NCBI RefSeq assembly: GCF_001708445.1
Contig: NZ_CP015637.1
Span: 2,791,001-2,855,000 of the forward strand
Origin: Pseudomonas fluorescens
GTDB lineage: Bacteria; Pseudomonadota; Gammaproteobacteria; Pseudomonadales; Pseudomonadaceae
Direction of reading: 5' to 3'
Length of the DNA stretch: 64,000 bases
Shown: in pieces, positions 1 through 11,453 of the stretch
Layout: every line of letters begins with the position of its first letter
Position numbering within the stretch: position 1 is the stretch's first letter
Program-made: the position numbers and the translations under genes
The notes under the pieces: model-generated
Told to the model about the DNA's origin: nothing
The model's input: only the letters and a program-made list of their open reading frames with translations
Database searches by the model: none

Positions 1-132
1 CCGACTGCAAGCGCCGCGCCAAACCGTTACCAACCCACACAAACCTAATATTTAATGGCTACCAAGCGTTACACAGGCCGATTGACGCCCAAAAATAAAT
101 TTTCAACGATGGACTTCCCATTTCAAAAAATG

Positions 133-144
133 AGCGTATACACT
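133..144. promoter_or_regulatory. Candidate operator upstream of nicC
   Basis: The 202 bases before nicC are AT-rich and hold no gene. Within them AGCGTATACACT is a 12-bp imperfect palindrome centred on GTATAC, about 60 bases before the nicC start. A MarR-type repressor (NicR) controls nic genes in P. putida and would bind such a site, but I cannot confirm that this is the NicR motif. No nicR gene is in the window. Confidence 0.3.
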
Positions 145-148
145 TTAA

Positions 149-2133
<1,985 letters not shown>

Positions 2134-2143
2134 GGACACCACC

Positions 2144-2896
2144 ATGCAGAAGCTTTACCGCATTGGCCAGATTGTGCCGAGCTCCAACACCACCATGGAA
2201 ACCGAGATCCCGGCGATGCTCACCGCGCGCCAGGCGATCCGCCCCGAGCGCTTTACCTTTCACTCCAGCCGCATGCGCATGAAGCAAGTGCGCAAGGAAG
2301 AACTGGCGGCGATGGACGGCGAATCCGATCGTTGCGCCGTCGAACTGTCCGACGCCAAGGTCGACGTGCTGGGCTATGCGTGCCTGGTGGCGATCATGGC
2401 CATGGGCCTGGGCTATCACCGCAACTCCGAACAGCGCCTGCGCAAGGCCACTGCCGATAACGACGCCAACGCCCCGGTGATCACCAGTGCCGGGGCACTG
2501 ATCGAAGGCTTGAAAGTCATGGGCGCCAAGCGCATCGCGATTGTCGCGCCCTATATGAAGCCGCTGACCGAACTGGTGGTGAACTACATCCGCGAAGAAG
2601 GCTTCGAGGTGGTGGACTGGCGCGCCCTGGAGATCCCCGACAACCTCGACGTGGCCCGTCACGATCCGGCCAACCTGCCGGCCATTGTCGCCGGAATGAA
2701 CCTACAAGGCGTCGATGTGATCGTGCTGTCGGCCTGCGTGCAGATGCAGTCGCTGCCGGTGGTGGCCAAGGTCGAAGCACAAACCGGCAAGCCAGTGCTC
2801 ACCGCCGCCATCGCCACCACCTACGCCATGCTCAAGGCCCTGGACCTGGAACCCATCGTTCCCGGCGCCGGCGCCCTGCTCTCCGGCGCGTACTGA
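2144..2896 (+). CDS. nicE: Maleate cis-trans isomerase NicE
   Basis: Cofactor-free isomerase of the Asp/Glu racemase superfamily that turns maleate into fumarate, the last nic step before the TCA cycle. The 250-residue sequence has the two cysteines expected for this family in equivalent half-domains: Cys80 in GYACLVA and Cys198 in LSACVQM. It also has the early SSNTTME segment that binds the substrate carboxylate in relatives. It starts 10 bases after nicD with aaggac as ribosome site. A 312-base gap with a REP pair separates it from nicF, which may attenuate or protect the mRNA between the two halves of the operon. Confidence 0.92.
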   Translation: MQKLYRIGQIVPSSNTTMETEIPAMLTARQAIRPERFTFHSSRMRMKQVRKEELAAMDGESDRCAVELSDAKVDVLGYACLVAIMAMGLGYHRNSEQRLRKATADNDANAPVITSAGALIEGLKVMGAKRIAIVAPYMKPLTELVVNYIREEGFEVVDWRALEIPDNLDVARHDPANLPAIVAGMNLQGVDVIVLSACVQMQSLPVVAKVEAQTGKPVLTAAIATTYAMLKALDLEPIVPGAGALLSGAY

Positions 2897-2944
2897 AGCG
2901 CAGATGGAGAAGTGGCGAGCTGACCTGTCGTGGCTAGCGGGCTT

Positions 2945-3082
2945 GTTGTGGCGAGCGGGCTTGCCCCGCGTTGGGGCGCGAAGCGGCCCTAACCCCAGGC
3001 GCCACGGTTTTTTCAGGAAGAACTCGGCGACTTTATTGGGGCTGCTACGCAGCCCAACGCGGGGCAAGCCCGCTCGCCACAA
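2945..3082. repeat. REPIN (inverted REP pair) between nicE and nicF
   Basis: The 312-base nicE-nicF gap holds no gene. It contains two REP units in opposite orientation: 2945-2989 begins TTGTGGCGAGCGGGCTTGCC, and 3038-3082 is its near reverse complement, ending in GGCAAGCCCGCTCGCCACAA. Degenerate extra copies of the gcgagcggg/cgctcgcca end lie on both sides (2925-2945 and 3083-3130). This is the REPIN arrangement found in P. fluorescens genomes, usually mobilised by a RAYT transposase encoded elsewhere. A transcript through it would fold into a long hairpin. Confidence 0.85.
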
Positions 3083-3208
3083 CAAGCCCGCTCGCCACAA
3101 CAGGTCCACTTGCCACTACAGGCTGGCTCACCACACCAGGCGAGCTGACCCCAACAAACTCCATCACCACAGGGTAAGTGCACTGTCCAAATATGAGGGA
3201 TTGAAACG

Positions 3209-3841
3209 ATGAGCGAACAATCCGCCAACGCCAACTACCAGGGCGTCTGGGGCAACCGCATCGGCTTCGGTAAAAAAGCCGCCTTGCTGATGATCGACTT
3301 CATGCAGGGCTACACCACCGAAGGCGCACCGTTGTTCGCGCCGGGCGTGGTGACTGCCGTGGCTGAGAGCGTCGAGCTGCTGGCCACCGCGCGCAAGCAC
3401 GGGATTGCGGTGGTGCACACCAATATCCGCTACCATCCCGGCCATTTCGTCGACGGCGGTATCTGGGTAAAAAAGGCCCCAGTGATGAAGGACATGGTCG
3501 AAGGCAACCCCCTCGCCGCGTTCTGCGCCGAGGTCGTGCCCCAGGCCGATGAAGTGGTGATCACCAAACAATACGCCAGCGCGTTTTTCGGCAGCAGCCT
3601 GGCCCCGATGCTGCACGCCCAGGGCATCGACACAGTGGTACTGGCCGGCTGCTCCACCAGTGGCTGCATTCGTGCAACGGCGGTGGACGCGGTGCAACAC
3701 GGGTTTCGCACCATCGTCGTGCGCGAGTGCGTCGGCGATCGACACCCGGCGCCCCATGAAGCCAACTTGTTCGATATCGACAGCAAGTACGGCGACGTGG
3801 TGAGCAAGCAGGAGGCGATGAGCAAATTCAGGGAGCAATAA
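3209..3841 (+). CDS. nicF: Maleamate amidohydrolase NicF
   Basis: Cysteine hydrolase of the isochorismatase-like family that releases ammonia from maleamate to give maleate. It sits logically between NicD and NicE in the pathway. The 210-residue protein carries the family triad: Asp30 (MIDFMQG), Lys120 (ITKQYAS) and Cys153 in TSGCIRATA, preceded by the AGCS loop. The start follows a gaggg ribosome site. Although separated from nicE by a REPIN, it is on the same strand and its function fits only this pathway, so it is likely co-transcribed. Confidence 0.92.
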   Translation: MSEQSANANYQGVWGNRIGFGKKAALLMIDFMQGYTTEGAPLFAPGVVTAVAESVELLATARKHGIAVVHTNIRYHPGHFVDGGIWVKKAPVMKDMVEGNPLAAFCAEVVPQADEVVITKQYASAFFGSSLAPMLHAQGIDTVVLAGCSTSGCIRATAVDAVQHGFRTIVVRECVGDRHPAPHEANLFDIDSKYGDVVSKQEAMSKFREQ

Positions 3842-3909
3842 GACGTTACTAAGAACTGCGCCGTAGAGCGCGGTCTTGAAAAAACTGAGGCCTGAAGCCA
3901 GGCACCTTA

Positions 3910-4000
3910 CCGGTGGCGAGCGAGCTTGCTCGCGTTGGAGTGCGCAGCGCTCCCAGCACTCTGGGGCTGCTCGACGGGAGCAGGCTCCCTCGCCACCGGT
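3910..4000. repeat. REP-like inverted repeat between nicF and nicT
   Basis: The 282-base gap between nicF and nicT contains an imperfect inverted repeat. CCGGTGGCGAGCGAGCTTGC at the left pairs with sequence ending CTCCCTCGCCACCGG at the right, with smaller internal stems (gcgcagcgc; gctgctcgacgggagcag). It resembles a different REP subfamily from the one in the nicE-nicF gap. I see no gene here. Confidence 0.65.
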
Positions 4001-4123
4001 AAAGGCCAACCCGACCCCCTCAGTCTTCTGACACTGCCTTTGGACGTCGCTTGTACAGCACGCCGAAGTGCTGGAACAAAGCGGCAGCATAAAAACCATA
4101 AGTCACCGCCAGGAGACACCCCA

Positions 4124-5434
4124 ATGCCCATTGCGAATGCAGCACCCGCGACCACGGTCGCCGATCCCGTCAACACGCTCTACCACAAGATCACCTGGAA
4201 GCTGATCCCGTTCCTGTGCTTCTGCTATCTGGCCGCGTACCTCGACCGGATCAACATCGGCTTCGCCAAACTGCAGATGCTCGACCAGTTGCAGTTCAGC
4301 GAAACCGCGTTCGGCCTCGGGGCCGGCCTGTTCTTCGTGGGCTACATCATCTTTGAAGTACCGAGTAACCTGGTGCTGGAGCGGGTCGGCGCAAAAATCT
4401 GGATCGCGCGCATCATGATCACCTGGGGCCTGCTCTCGGCCTGCACCATGCTGGTCACCTCGACCACCCAGTTCTACATCCTGCGCTTTTTGCTCGGTGC
4501 CGCCGAAGCGGGCTTTTTGCCTGGGGTGCTGTACTACCTGACCACCTGGTTTCCCACGCACCGGCGCGGACGCATCATTGCGTTGTTCATGATCGGCCTG
4601 CCGCTGTCCAGCGTGATCGGCGGCCCGCTGTCCGGCTGGATCATGGGGCACTTCGACCATATGGCGGGCCTGCGTGGCTGGCAGTGGCTGTTCCTGATCG
4701 AAGCAGTGCCCAGCGTGCTGCTCGGCGTCCTGACGTTCTGGGCGTTGCCCAACAGCTACCAACAAGCCAAATGGCTGTCGATCGAGGAAAAGACCCTGCT
4801 GGAACGCGAGCTGCGCAAGGATGACGCCGACGGTGCCGGCAGCAAGCACAGCTTCCGTGACGGGTTCTTCAACCTCAAGGTGTGGATGCTCGGCGGGATC
4901 GACTTTTCGATCCTGCTCAGCGCCTACGCCATGGGGTTCTGGATGCCAACGTTTATCCGCAACGCCGGGGTCACCGACACCTTCCATATCGGCATCCTCA
5001 CCGCGCTGCCGAGTGTCGCCGCGCTGCTGGGCATGCTGCTGATTGGCGCCAGCTCGGACAAGCACCGCGAACGCCGCTGGCACATCATCGTGCCGTTTTT
5101 CATTGGCGCAGCCGCGATGGCCACCAGCACCTTCTTCACCCATAACGTGGCTGCCACCGTGGTGCTGTTCGCGATTGCCTCGGCGGCGATCATCGGCGCG
5201 GTGCCGGTGTTCTTCAGCCTGCCGGCGACCTTTCTCAAAGGCACCGCGGCGGCCACCGGCTTCGCCCTGGCCTGCTCGGTGGCGAACATCGCGGGCCTGG
5301 TGAGCAACTCCTTGATGGGCGTGGCGATCGACGTCACCGGCAGCAGCGCGGGTGCGTTGTGGTTCTTCGCCGGTTGCCTGATCCTCAGCAGCTTCCTGGT
5401 CATCGCCTTGCCGGCGAAACTGGTGAATCGCTGA
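4124..5434 (+). CDS. nicT: MFS transporter, nicotinate-cluster type (NicT-like)
   Basis: Major facilitator of the anion:cation symporter branch, about 12 membrane helices, 436 residues. The motif DRINIGFAKLQ after helix 1 and the R-R-R-G-R-type loop after helix 4 (HRRGRIIALFM) are typical of this branch, which imports organic anions. Its place at the end of nicC-D-E-F supports uptake of a nicotinate-pathway acid such as 6-hydroxynicotinate, as proposed for NicT of P. putida. The ATG at 4124 is chosen because of the caggaga ribosome site nine bases before it. The reading frame stays open 198 bases further upstream, but that part lies in the REP-like repeat and is not protein-like. Confidence 0.85.
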   Translation: MPIANAAPATTVADPVNTLYHKITWKLIPFLCFCYLAAYLDRINIGFAKLQMLDQLQFSETAFGLGAGLFFVGYIIFEVPSNLVLERVGAKIWIARIMITWGLLSACTMLVTSTTQFYILRFLLGAAEAGFLPGVLYYLTTWFPTHRRGRIIALFMIGLPLSSVIGGPLSGWIMGHFDHMAGLRGWQWLFLIEAVPSVLLGVLTFWALPNSYQQAKWLSIEEKTLLERELRKDDADGAGSKHSFRDGFFNLKVWMLGGIDFSILLSAYAMGFWMPTFIRNAGVTDTFHIGILTALPSVAALLGMLLIGASSDKHRERRWHIIVPFFIGAAAMATSTFFTHNVAATVVLFAIASAAIIGAVPVFFSLPATFLKGTAAATGFALACSVANIAGLVSNSLMGVAIDVTGSSAGALWFFAGCLILSSFLVIALPAKLVNR

Positions 5435-5530
5435 TACCCCAACTTTCTCGGATGAATCACCCTGCAAGGTTTTCTGAAACGCTGGGGACTGACCGACTGA
5501 ACACCTGCGGCAAGTTGCGCATCGGCAAAT

Positions 5531-5556
5531 GAATGGCGCTAGAATCAGCGCCATTC
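5531..5556. terminator. Hairpin between nicT and the patB-like gene
   Basis: A perfect 10-bp stem (GAATGGCGCT / AGCGCCATTC) with a six-base loop ends 32 bases before the next gene start. It is followed by ttgcccc rather than a full T-run. It may end the nic transcript or act in the 5' leader of the aminotransferase gene. Confidence 0.5.
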
Positions 5557-5587
5557 TTGCCCCCGCCTTTTCCGACACGAGCCCCCC

Positions 5588-6733
5588 ATGAGTTTTGATT
5601 TCGACACGATCCACCCCCGCCTCGGCACCGGCAGCACCAAGTGGAACCGTTACCCGCCAGATGTCTTGCCAATGTGGATCGCCGACATGGACATCGCCGC
5701 GCCGCCGGCGGTGTTGCAAGCCCTGCACGAGCGTCTCGACCAGCAGATCCTCGGCTACAGCGTGGCCGGCCCGGATGTGCGCGAGGCGATTGTCGACGAC
5801 CTGTGGGCCAAGTACGCGTGGCGCGTGCAACCCGAAGAGCTGCTGTTCCTGCCCGGCGTCGAACCGGGGTTCAACATGGCCCTGCACGCCTTCGTGCAAC
5901 CCGGCCAACCGGTGGTGCTGCAAACCCCCAACTATCGGCCGATTCGCCTGGCCCCCGGGCACTGGAACCTGCCCCGTATCGAAGTGCCGTTCGACTGCAT
6001 CGACGGCGAATACCTCACGCCCCTGCCCGCCTTGCGCCAGGCGCTGAGCGGCGCTGGCGCGCTGCTGCTGAGCAACCCGCACAACCCCGTGGGCAAGGTT
6101 TTCCCCCGCGCAGAACTGCTGGCCGTGGCCACCGCGTGCCTGGAACAGGGCGCACTGATCATCAGCGACGAGATCCACGCCGAGCTGTGTTTCGATGGGC
6201 GTCGCCATATCCCCACCGCCAGCCTCAGCCCGGAGATCGCGCAGCGCACGATCACCCTGATGTCGGCGAGCAAGGCCTACAACGTGGCCGGCCTGAAGAC
6301 CTGCTTTGCCGTGGTGCAGAACGCCGAGATTCGCGAGCGCTTCAACCACGCGCGTTGCGGCATGGTCGATAGTGTCAGCCCCCTGGGCCTGGAAGCCACC
6401 CGCGCGGCCTACAGCCAATGCAGCGACTGGCTGGCGGCGCTGGTGCACTACCTGCAAGGCAACCGCGACTACTTGCTTGAGGCGGTGCGAACCCGCTTGC
6501 CCGGCGTGGTGATGCATGCACCGCAAGGCACCTTCCTGGCCTGGCTGGATTGCAGCGCCCTGGGGCTGGACGACCCGCAGCAGTTCTTCCTCGAACAGGC
6601 CAAGGTCGGCCTGAGCGCCGGTATCGAATTCGGCGATGACAGCCAGCAGTTCGTGCGCCTGAACTTCGGCTGCCCCCGAGCGATGCTCGAAGAGGGTATT
6701 CAACGCCTGGAGCGCAGCTTACAAAACCGCTGA
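5588..6733 (+). CDS. PatB/MalY-type PLP aminotransferase or C-S lyase
   Basis: Pyridoxal-phosphate enzyme of fold type I, 381 residues. Features of the PatB/MalY group are the N-terminal RYPPDVLPMWIADMDI, the GYSVAGPDVREAI segment, the SNPHNPVGKV cofactor loop, ISDEIHAEL, and the cofactor-binding Lys229 in SASKAYNVAGLK. MalY and PatB of other bacteria cleave cystathionine and related C-S bonds to pyruvate, ammonia and a thiol. I expect cystathionine beta-lyase or cysteine-S-conjugate lyase activity, but the physiological substrate cannot be read from the sequence. Neighbours give no further hint: a nic transporter lies upstream and a toxin-like gene downstream. Confidence 0.85.
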   Translation: MSFDFDTIHPRLGTGSTKWNRYPPDVLPMWIADMDIAAPPAVLQALHERLDQQILGYSVAGPDVREAIVDDLWAKYAWRVQPEELLFLPGVEPGFNMALHAFVQPGQPVVLQTPNYRPIRLAPGHWNLPRIEVPFDCIDGEYLTPLPALRQALSGAGALLLSNPHNPVGKVFPRAELLAVATACLEQGALIISDEIHAELCFDGRRHIPTASLSPEIAQRTITLMSASKAYNVAGLKTCFAVVQNAEIRERFNHARCGMVDSVSPLGLEATRAAYSQCSDWLAALVHYLQGNRDYLLEAVRTRLPGVVMHAPQGTFLAWLDCSALGLDDPQQFFLEQAKVGLSAGIEFGDDSQQFVRLNFGCPRAMLEEGIQRLERSLQNR

Positions 6734-6834
6734 AATCGGCTGGAACCGCAACACCGACGTTTCCCACACAGATCAGGTCCACGCCTTGGCGGGGCCAGTC
6801 CAGTTGTAGAAACGTTCGCGGAGCCAGCCATCCC

Positions 6835-9800
6835 ATGACGCAATCAATCCAGAACACCGCCCTGCCCCCTGTGCTCGTCCTTAACTCCTACACAGGGGAG
6901 GCTCCCCGCAATCAACCGGCCTACACCATTTCGCCGCCGTCGAGCCGCGAAACGCTCAGGCACCAGGGCGACAGCCAACTGGTGCAAAGCCTCGGTCCCG
7001 CGCCGTTCGACCATCCGCTTTCGGGCCCGGACTCACTGTTCAACGTCCCGCCCCATTCCACCCTGGGGCTCTGGTTGAAGCAATTGGACGATGCCCTGCG
7101 CACGCCAGATTTCAAGCAGTGGATGAAGGCCAATAACATTTCAACGTCAAACGTACAGTTCCACCCCGGGCCCAATACCCTGGAAGTCACCGTCGATGGC
7201 CAAGCCAAGACCTTCAGCCTGGACGACCACTCCGGCTTTGCGGCAGTGGCCGGGCCGCTGATCCAGGCGGTACAAGCCCTGGGTTTCTGGCCGCCCTCCA
7301 GCGGACGACTGCTCGACTACCCGTCCAAGCCGTACGACGTGGCCAGCGCCCAGGATGTGCTGCGCTTCTATGGCATCAGCCAAGCTGACTCGAATGCGCT
7401 GAACACCACGGCCCGCAAACAGACGTTTGCGCCCATCACCGACACTGACCCCCTGCGCGGCGCGGCCGCCCTGGCCGCACAACAGCGCGTGGTCGGTGAC
7501 AGCCATGACCGACATCACCTGATCGCCGGCCTGGCCCGACTGCTGGCTGGCCTGCCCGCGCCGCCAGAAACCCTCCTGGCCTTGGCGCGAGGCCTGAACA
7601 GCAGCCAGATCAGCGTGCATCCAGGCTCCTCCTACAGCCAGGAGCACCACAACGGCATGGCCGCTCGCGCCAGCCTGGCACAGGTGCTCCAGGCGTCGGG
7701 CAGGCGCCCACCCAAAACATCCGGTCAGTTGAAGCGCCTGCTACGCGACCTGAAAGCAGCCGGGCCGCCAAACCCTGTGGACCTGCGCGAAAAATCCCGC
7801 TACGCGCAGCGCTTGCAGTCCATGCAGAACGCGCTCCCCAACGTGCGCAACGAGGCGAAGAAGTGGGCCGAAGAGATCATCTTCACCTTGACTGGGCGCA
7901 AGGTCGATGCTGACACCGTGTTCCTCAATCGCTTCTACAACGCGGATTCGGCGCCCACCGTCACCGGCTGGGAACACCTGGGCACAGAGCCGTTACGCTC
8001 CCAGCGCCTGCCGGACGCGCTGCTGAGCAACTTCGGCGAGCAGGATTGGACGCCGGGCGTGCTCGACCAGGATGCCGGGCTCTATACAGTGGGTACCGGC
8101 GAGAGCAAAAAACGCGGTTATGGCGTGCATAATCAGTTCCCGCTCACCCCTTCAAGGCTGATGCATGAGAGTTGGAAAACCGACTTTCAGGAACTCACGG
8201 CGACCCGGCAGGCGCGCTTCTGGAAAGACCATGGCGACGACTACCGCATGGCCTTGAAGGGCAATTTTGTCGCCCAGGCGCGCCAGCAACGCATGGCGTA
8301 CGAAAAGGCTTCGCCGGCCGAACGTGAGAAAATGCCGCCTGAGCAGCGGTTTACCCATGACGACTATCAGTGGGTGATGGGAGCCGCGTCCAACCTGCCA
8401 CTGAAGGAGCATCGGCCCCTGACCGTCGAACAGCTGAAGGCGACGGCTCCGGTCAAGGTGTCGACCCACGTGTTTGATATCAACGGCTTTCAATCCAGCG
8501 ATATCCTGCGCTTTACCGGCCACGACGAGACGTATCGATCGGTGCGCGACCGTCGCGACGGCGTGCAGATCCTCTACATTCCAGGCCATCAACCGGCCTT
8601 TCTTCGCTTCGATTCCCTGGAAAAAATGGACCAATGGGTCGCCGAGCAAGGCAAGGATCCCGATAAGCTCAAGGCGCTGGCATCACATTTTTCGCTCAGA
8701 GATCGGCAGGACAACGACAACGGTTTCTGGACAGGCTTGAAGACGTTTTTCACCGGCGACGATCAATCGAACAAAGGCGTGGACCGCGCCTTGAAGTACC
8801 TGGGCAGCGGGTACTGGGACAATCTCGAAGGCACCGTGATCGATCAAGCCAATGTGCGCATTCAGGGCGATGTATTCAGCGCCATGACGGACGCGGCCCG
8901 CAAACGCATGACCAGCGATACGGACATCGCGATCAAATCCAACAGCGAGGTGACCCGTGATACCTGGCTGAACGATGTGACCGCAGCGGCGGGCCTGGTG
9001 ACCAAGCTGGCGGTGATTGGCGAGCCGGTGGTCGTGGGCATCGCCGCCGCCACCGGTCTTGCAGAAACGGCGTTGGGCGCAGAGAAAGCCTATTCCGGCG
9101 ATACCCAGGCGGAACGCAGGCAGGGCGCATCCGCGGCGCTGGACGGTGTGCTCAATACGCTGTTCGCTGTCGCGGGCGGCACGGACCCGGTGGCCAGCGA
9201 CCCGTTTGACCTGCCGCGCGAACGCCCCGCCGTCCTCCCGCTGCGCAACGAAGTGTTTTCAGACGGCCAGCGCGCCCAGGTGATTGACCACGCCCTGACG
9301 CCGAATGCCTACACCCTGCCCCGAACCAACGGCTACGACCTGGTCGACGGTGACAGGATCTATCGCTACCGAGACTCCCGGCCTGGGGAGCTGACCGACC
9401 TCCAAGCGCAGGAGCCTGCCCAGCCCCTGGACGATTTCGAGGCGATTTGCCCGGCCCCCGCGGCGGGGCGGCGTGTCCGGCGCGGCGCCAACGACGAATG
9501 CTTCGCCAAAATCCTTAACGACCTGCCCGAGCCCAAGGCACAGCTGCAGGCCCTGGAGCATGTGCGGCTGTTCCCCTCCAAGCCCAGTTTGTTCAGCAAG
9601 GACCGCTGGGTGATCCACGAAAAACGCCTGCATAAAATGCTTGAAACCGACATCGGCTCACAACTGGTGCCGGTCAACGACGCCAAGCGCATCACCTATA
9701 AACGCCAGGTCCGCGGCAAGCTCGTGGCCGACCCGGGCTTTGGGTTCTATCCAGGCAACACCTTGGGGCCACTCGCGGAACAGACGCGGGTGGTCAAGCT

Positions 9801-11382
9801 GAACAAGATCAGCGAAGCCGTTGACGACCAGCGTCAACTGAGGGCCGTGGTCGTCACCAGCGGTACCCAGCCCTACCTGGTCGTGGAAGCGGACACCGCC
9901 GAGTTCTACTATGCCCCGCTGGACAAAAAACAGACCGGCGATATCACGTTCAAAAAGTGCAGCCCCACCGAATTGGACCTGGTGCAAGGCTACCGACAGT
10001 TCCTGGGCTTGAACCACAGCACCCAGGCCCTGGATGCCGATTTCATCGCACTGCCCAAGCTCAAGGGCGTGTACCCGCAGCTCGAAGCGGCGGGCTATGC
10101 AAAAGCCGATGTGGATGAACTCAAACAGCTGTGCAAAGCGTTGACCGATGAGCAGCAGCGGGAAGTGGTCTACCAGCTGCAGCGGGCCAAAGCCATCACC
10201 CCGCCTGACGTTGCACTGCGGCCACAGCAGGTTTCAGCGCTGGAAAAACCGGCGGACTTTGCCCGCTGGCCCGCCGCCCGGCAGAACCGGTTTTACGCCG
10301 AGAACGCCAAGGCCCAGGTCCAGCAAGCGCTCAAGGCCACCGGGCTCGGCCCTGGCAACCAGCTGCGTTCGGCGAATGACCTGGCCCGGGCGGATGCGGC
10401 TGACATGACGCTCAACTGGCTGCGCCGTACCGCCGACTTGCGCGCGCCGAACGGCCCCGACCTGATCATGAAGACCGGTGCCGGCAACTGCGGCGAAATG
10501 GCGCTGCTGTCCAGGGACATCATCGGCAAGAGTGGCGGCAAGGCGGCAGAATGGCGCGCGGGCGACGCGCACGCGTTCACCGTGATCGGCGGCCCACCCG
10601 GCCCGGTCAGCGCGACAACCGACTTCGCCGGACCAGCCTGGGCCGATGCCTGGGTCGTCGACCCTTGGGCGGACATCGCCTGCCCTGCGTCTGAGTACAC
10701 GCAGCAACTGCAGGCCACCATGGCCAAATGGGACGCCGCCGGCTTGAAGATTCGTCAAGGCGGCCAAGCCAATATGAGCCCCCTCGACCCGGACTGGATC
10801 GACACCCTGGTCAAGCAACCGAAGCGCCCTTACGAGCTGTCGCGCCCCCGGAACGCGAAGGCCCCGGCAGTACGCCCGCCATCATTGCAACCGGCCGCCC
10901 CTGTCCACGTGGCCATGGGCGAATCGACCACCCTCAGCAATAACCACGCCCCCCTGTCGACCCGCAGCCTGAGCGACTGCTCGGCGCTGGCGGTACTCAG
11001 CGACTGGAATGGCAGCACCTACCAGACCCGTACGCTGATGCACCTGACCGGCAGCAACCTGGAACTGGGCCTGCGCGATGGCAACGCCCAGCAACTGCTG
11101 GACAACCTGTTGGCGTCATTGAACAAGGGGGGGCGCGTGATACTGGTCGGCGGGGTCAACACCCAATCCACTCAGGGGTTGGCCACGGTTATCGGACAAA
11201 CGCTCAATGGGCAGCAGCCGCTCAACGCGTTGCTCAAGGAGCGGCCGGGGGTCACGGTGACGATTGCCAGCTCAGCGGGTATTACTGTCAACGCCGATGG
11301 CACCTTCGAGCTGATCGAAGGCACCGGCAAGGGGGTACTGCCCCCCAAGGAGCTGCGCGCCATCTTCGACCGCATCGATTGA
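6835..11382 (+). CDS. Large toxin-like protein with two candidate cysteine active sites
   Basis: A 1,515-residue protein that I recognise only in parts. Residues about 575-610 (LYIPGHQPAFLRFDS...) match the pattern of the dermonecrotic-toxin-like/DUF6543 domain seen in large Pseudomonas proteins. A hydrophobic stretch at about 710-750 could insert into membranes. Residues 1217-1278 carry a papain/transglutaminase-like set: GNCGEM with Cys1219, HAFTVIG with His1246, VVDPW with Asp1276. The last 140 residues carry LSDC (Cys1382) with LMHLTG (His1403) 21 residues later, followed by VILVGG and a repeated glycine/valine beta pattern. That resembles the Cys-His layout of CNF1/BLF1/CheD-type glutamine deamidases. 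No signal peptide and no secretion or immunity gene is adjacent. The start has ggag about 13 bases upstream. Toxin or effector function is inference. Confidence 0.65.
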   Translation: MTQSIQNTALPPVLVLNSYTGEAPRNQPAYTISPPSSRETLRHQGDSQLVQSLGPAPFDHPLSGPDSLFNVPPHSTLGLWLKQLDDALRTPDFKQWMKANNISTSNVQFHPGPNTLEVTVDGQAKTFSLDDHSGFAAVAGPLIQAVQALGFWPPSSGRLLDYPSKPYDVASAQDVLRFYGISQADSNALNTTARKQTFAPITDTDPLRGAAALAAQQRVVGDSHDRHHLIAGLARLLAGLPAPPETLLALARGLNSSQISVHPGSSYSQEHHNGMAARASLAQVLQASGRRPPKTSGQLKRLLRDLKAAGPPNPVDLREKSRYAQRLQSMQNALPNVRNEAKKWAEEIIFTLTGRKVDADTVFLNRFYNADSAPTVTGWEHLGTEPLRSQRLPDALLSNFGEQDWTPGVLDQDAGLYTVGTGESKKRGYGVHNQFPLTPSRLMHESWKTDFQELTATRQARFWKDHGDDYRMALKGNFVAQARQQRMAYEKASPAEREKMPPEQRFTHDDYQWVMGAASNLPLKEHRPLTVEQLKATAPVKVSTHVFDINGFQSSDILRFTGHDETYRSVRDRRDGVQILYIPGHQPAFLRFDSLEKMDQWVAEQGKDPDKLKALASHFSLRDRQDNDNGFWTGLKTFFTGDDQSNKGVDRALKYLGSGYWDNLEGTVIDQANVRIQGDVFSAMTDAARKRMTSDTDIAIKSNSEVTRDTWLNDVTAAAGLVTKLAVIGEPVVVGIAAATGLAETALGAEKAYSGDTQAERRQGASAALDGVLNTLFAVAGGTDPVASDPFDLPRERPAVLPLRNEVFSDGQRAQVIDHALTPNAYTLPRTNGYDLVDGDRIYRYRDSRPGELTDLQAQEPAQPLDDFEAICPAPAAGRRVRRGANDECFAKILNDLPEPKAQLQALEHVRLFPSKPSLFSKDRWVIHEKRLHKMLETDIGSQLVPVNDAKRITYKRQVRGKLVADPGFGFYPGNTLGPLAEQTRVVKLNKISEAVDDQRQLRAVVVTSGTQPYLVVEADTAEFYYAPLDKKQTGDITFKKCSPTELDLVQGYRQFLGLNHSTQALDADFIALPKLKGVYPQLEAAGYAKADVDELKQLCKALTDEQQREVVYQLQRAKAITPPDVALRPQQVSALEKPADFARWPAARQNRFYAENAKAQVQQALKATGLGPGNQLRSANDLARADAADMTLNWLRRTADLRAPNGPDLIMKTGAGNCGEMALLSRDIIGKSGGKAAEWRAGDAHAFTVIGGPPGPVSATTDFAGPAWADAWVVDPWADIACPASEYTQQLQATMAKWDAAGLKIRQGGQANMSPLDPDWIDTLVKQPKRPYELSRPRNAKAPAVRPPSLQPAAPVHVAMGESTTLSNNHAPLSTRSLSDCSALAVLSDWNGSTYQTRTLMHLTGSNLELGLRDGNAQQLLDNLLASLNKGGRVILVGGVNTQSTQGLATVIGQTLNGQQPLNALLKERPGVTVTIASSAGITVNADGTFELIEGTGKGVLPPKELRAIFDRID

Positions 11383-11453
11383 GAGGTTCAGCCACACGCC
11401 TTTCATCGGCGATGGTGGCCAGCACCGCCGGCTACCGTCACCGGTGCAGTGGG

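Noticed and set aside
2945..3082. CRISPR-like repeats
   Set aside because: Repeats are inverted and irregular, without constant spacers; they fit REP/REPIN elements.
4103..6703. Very long open frame (866 codons) on the minus strand
   Set aside because: It lies antisense to nicT and the PatB/MalY gene, which have clear motifs. The minus-strand protein is rich in His, Gln and Gly without any domain, as expected for a high-GC shadow frame.
6835..11382. A type III secretion effector or Rhs/TcdB complete toxin
   Set aside because: No RHS repeats, no type III chaperone or hrp box, and no immunity gene next to it. I keep only toxin-like protein.
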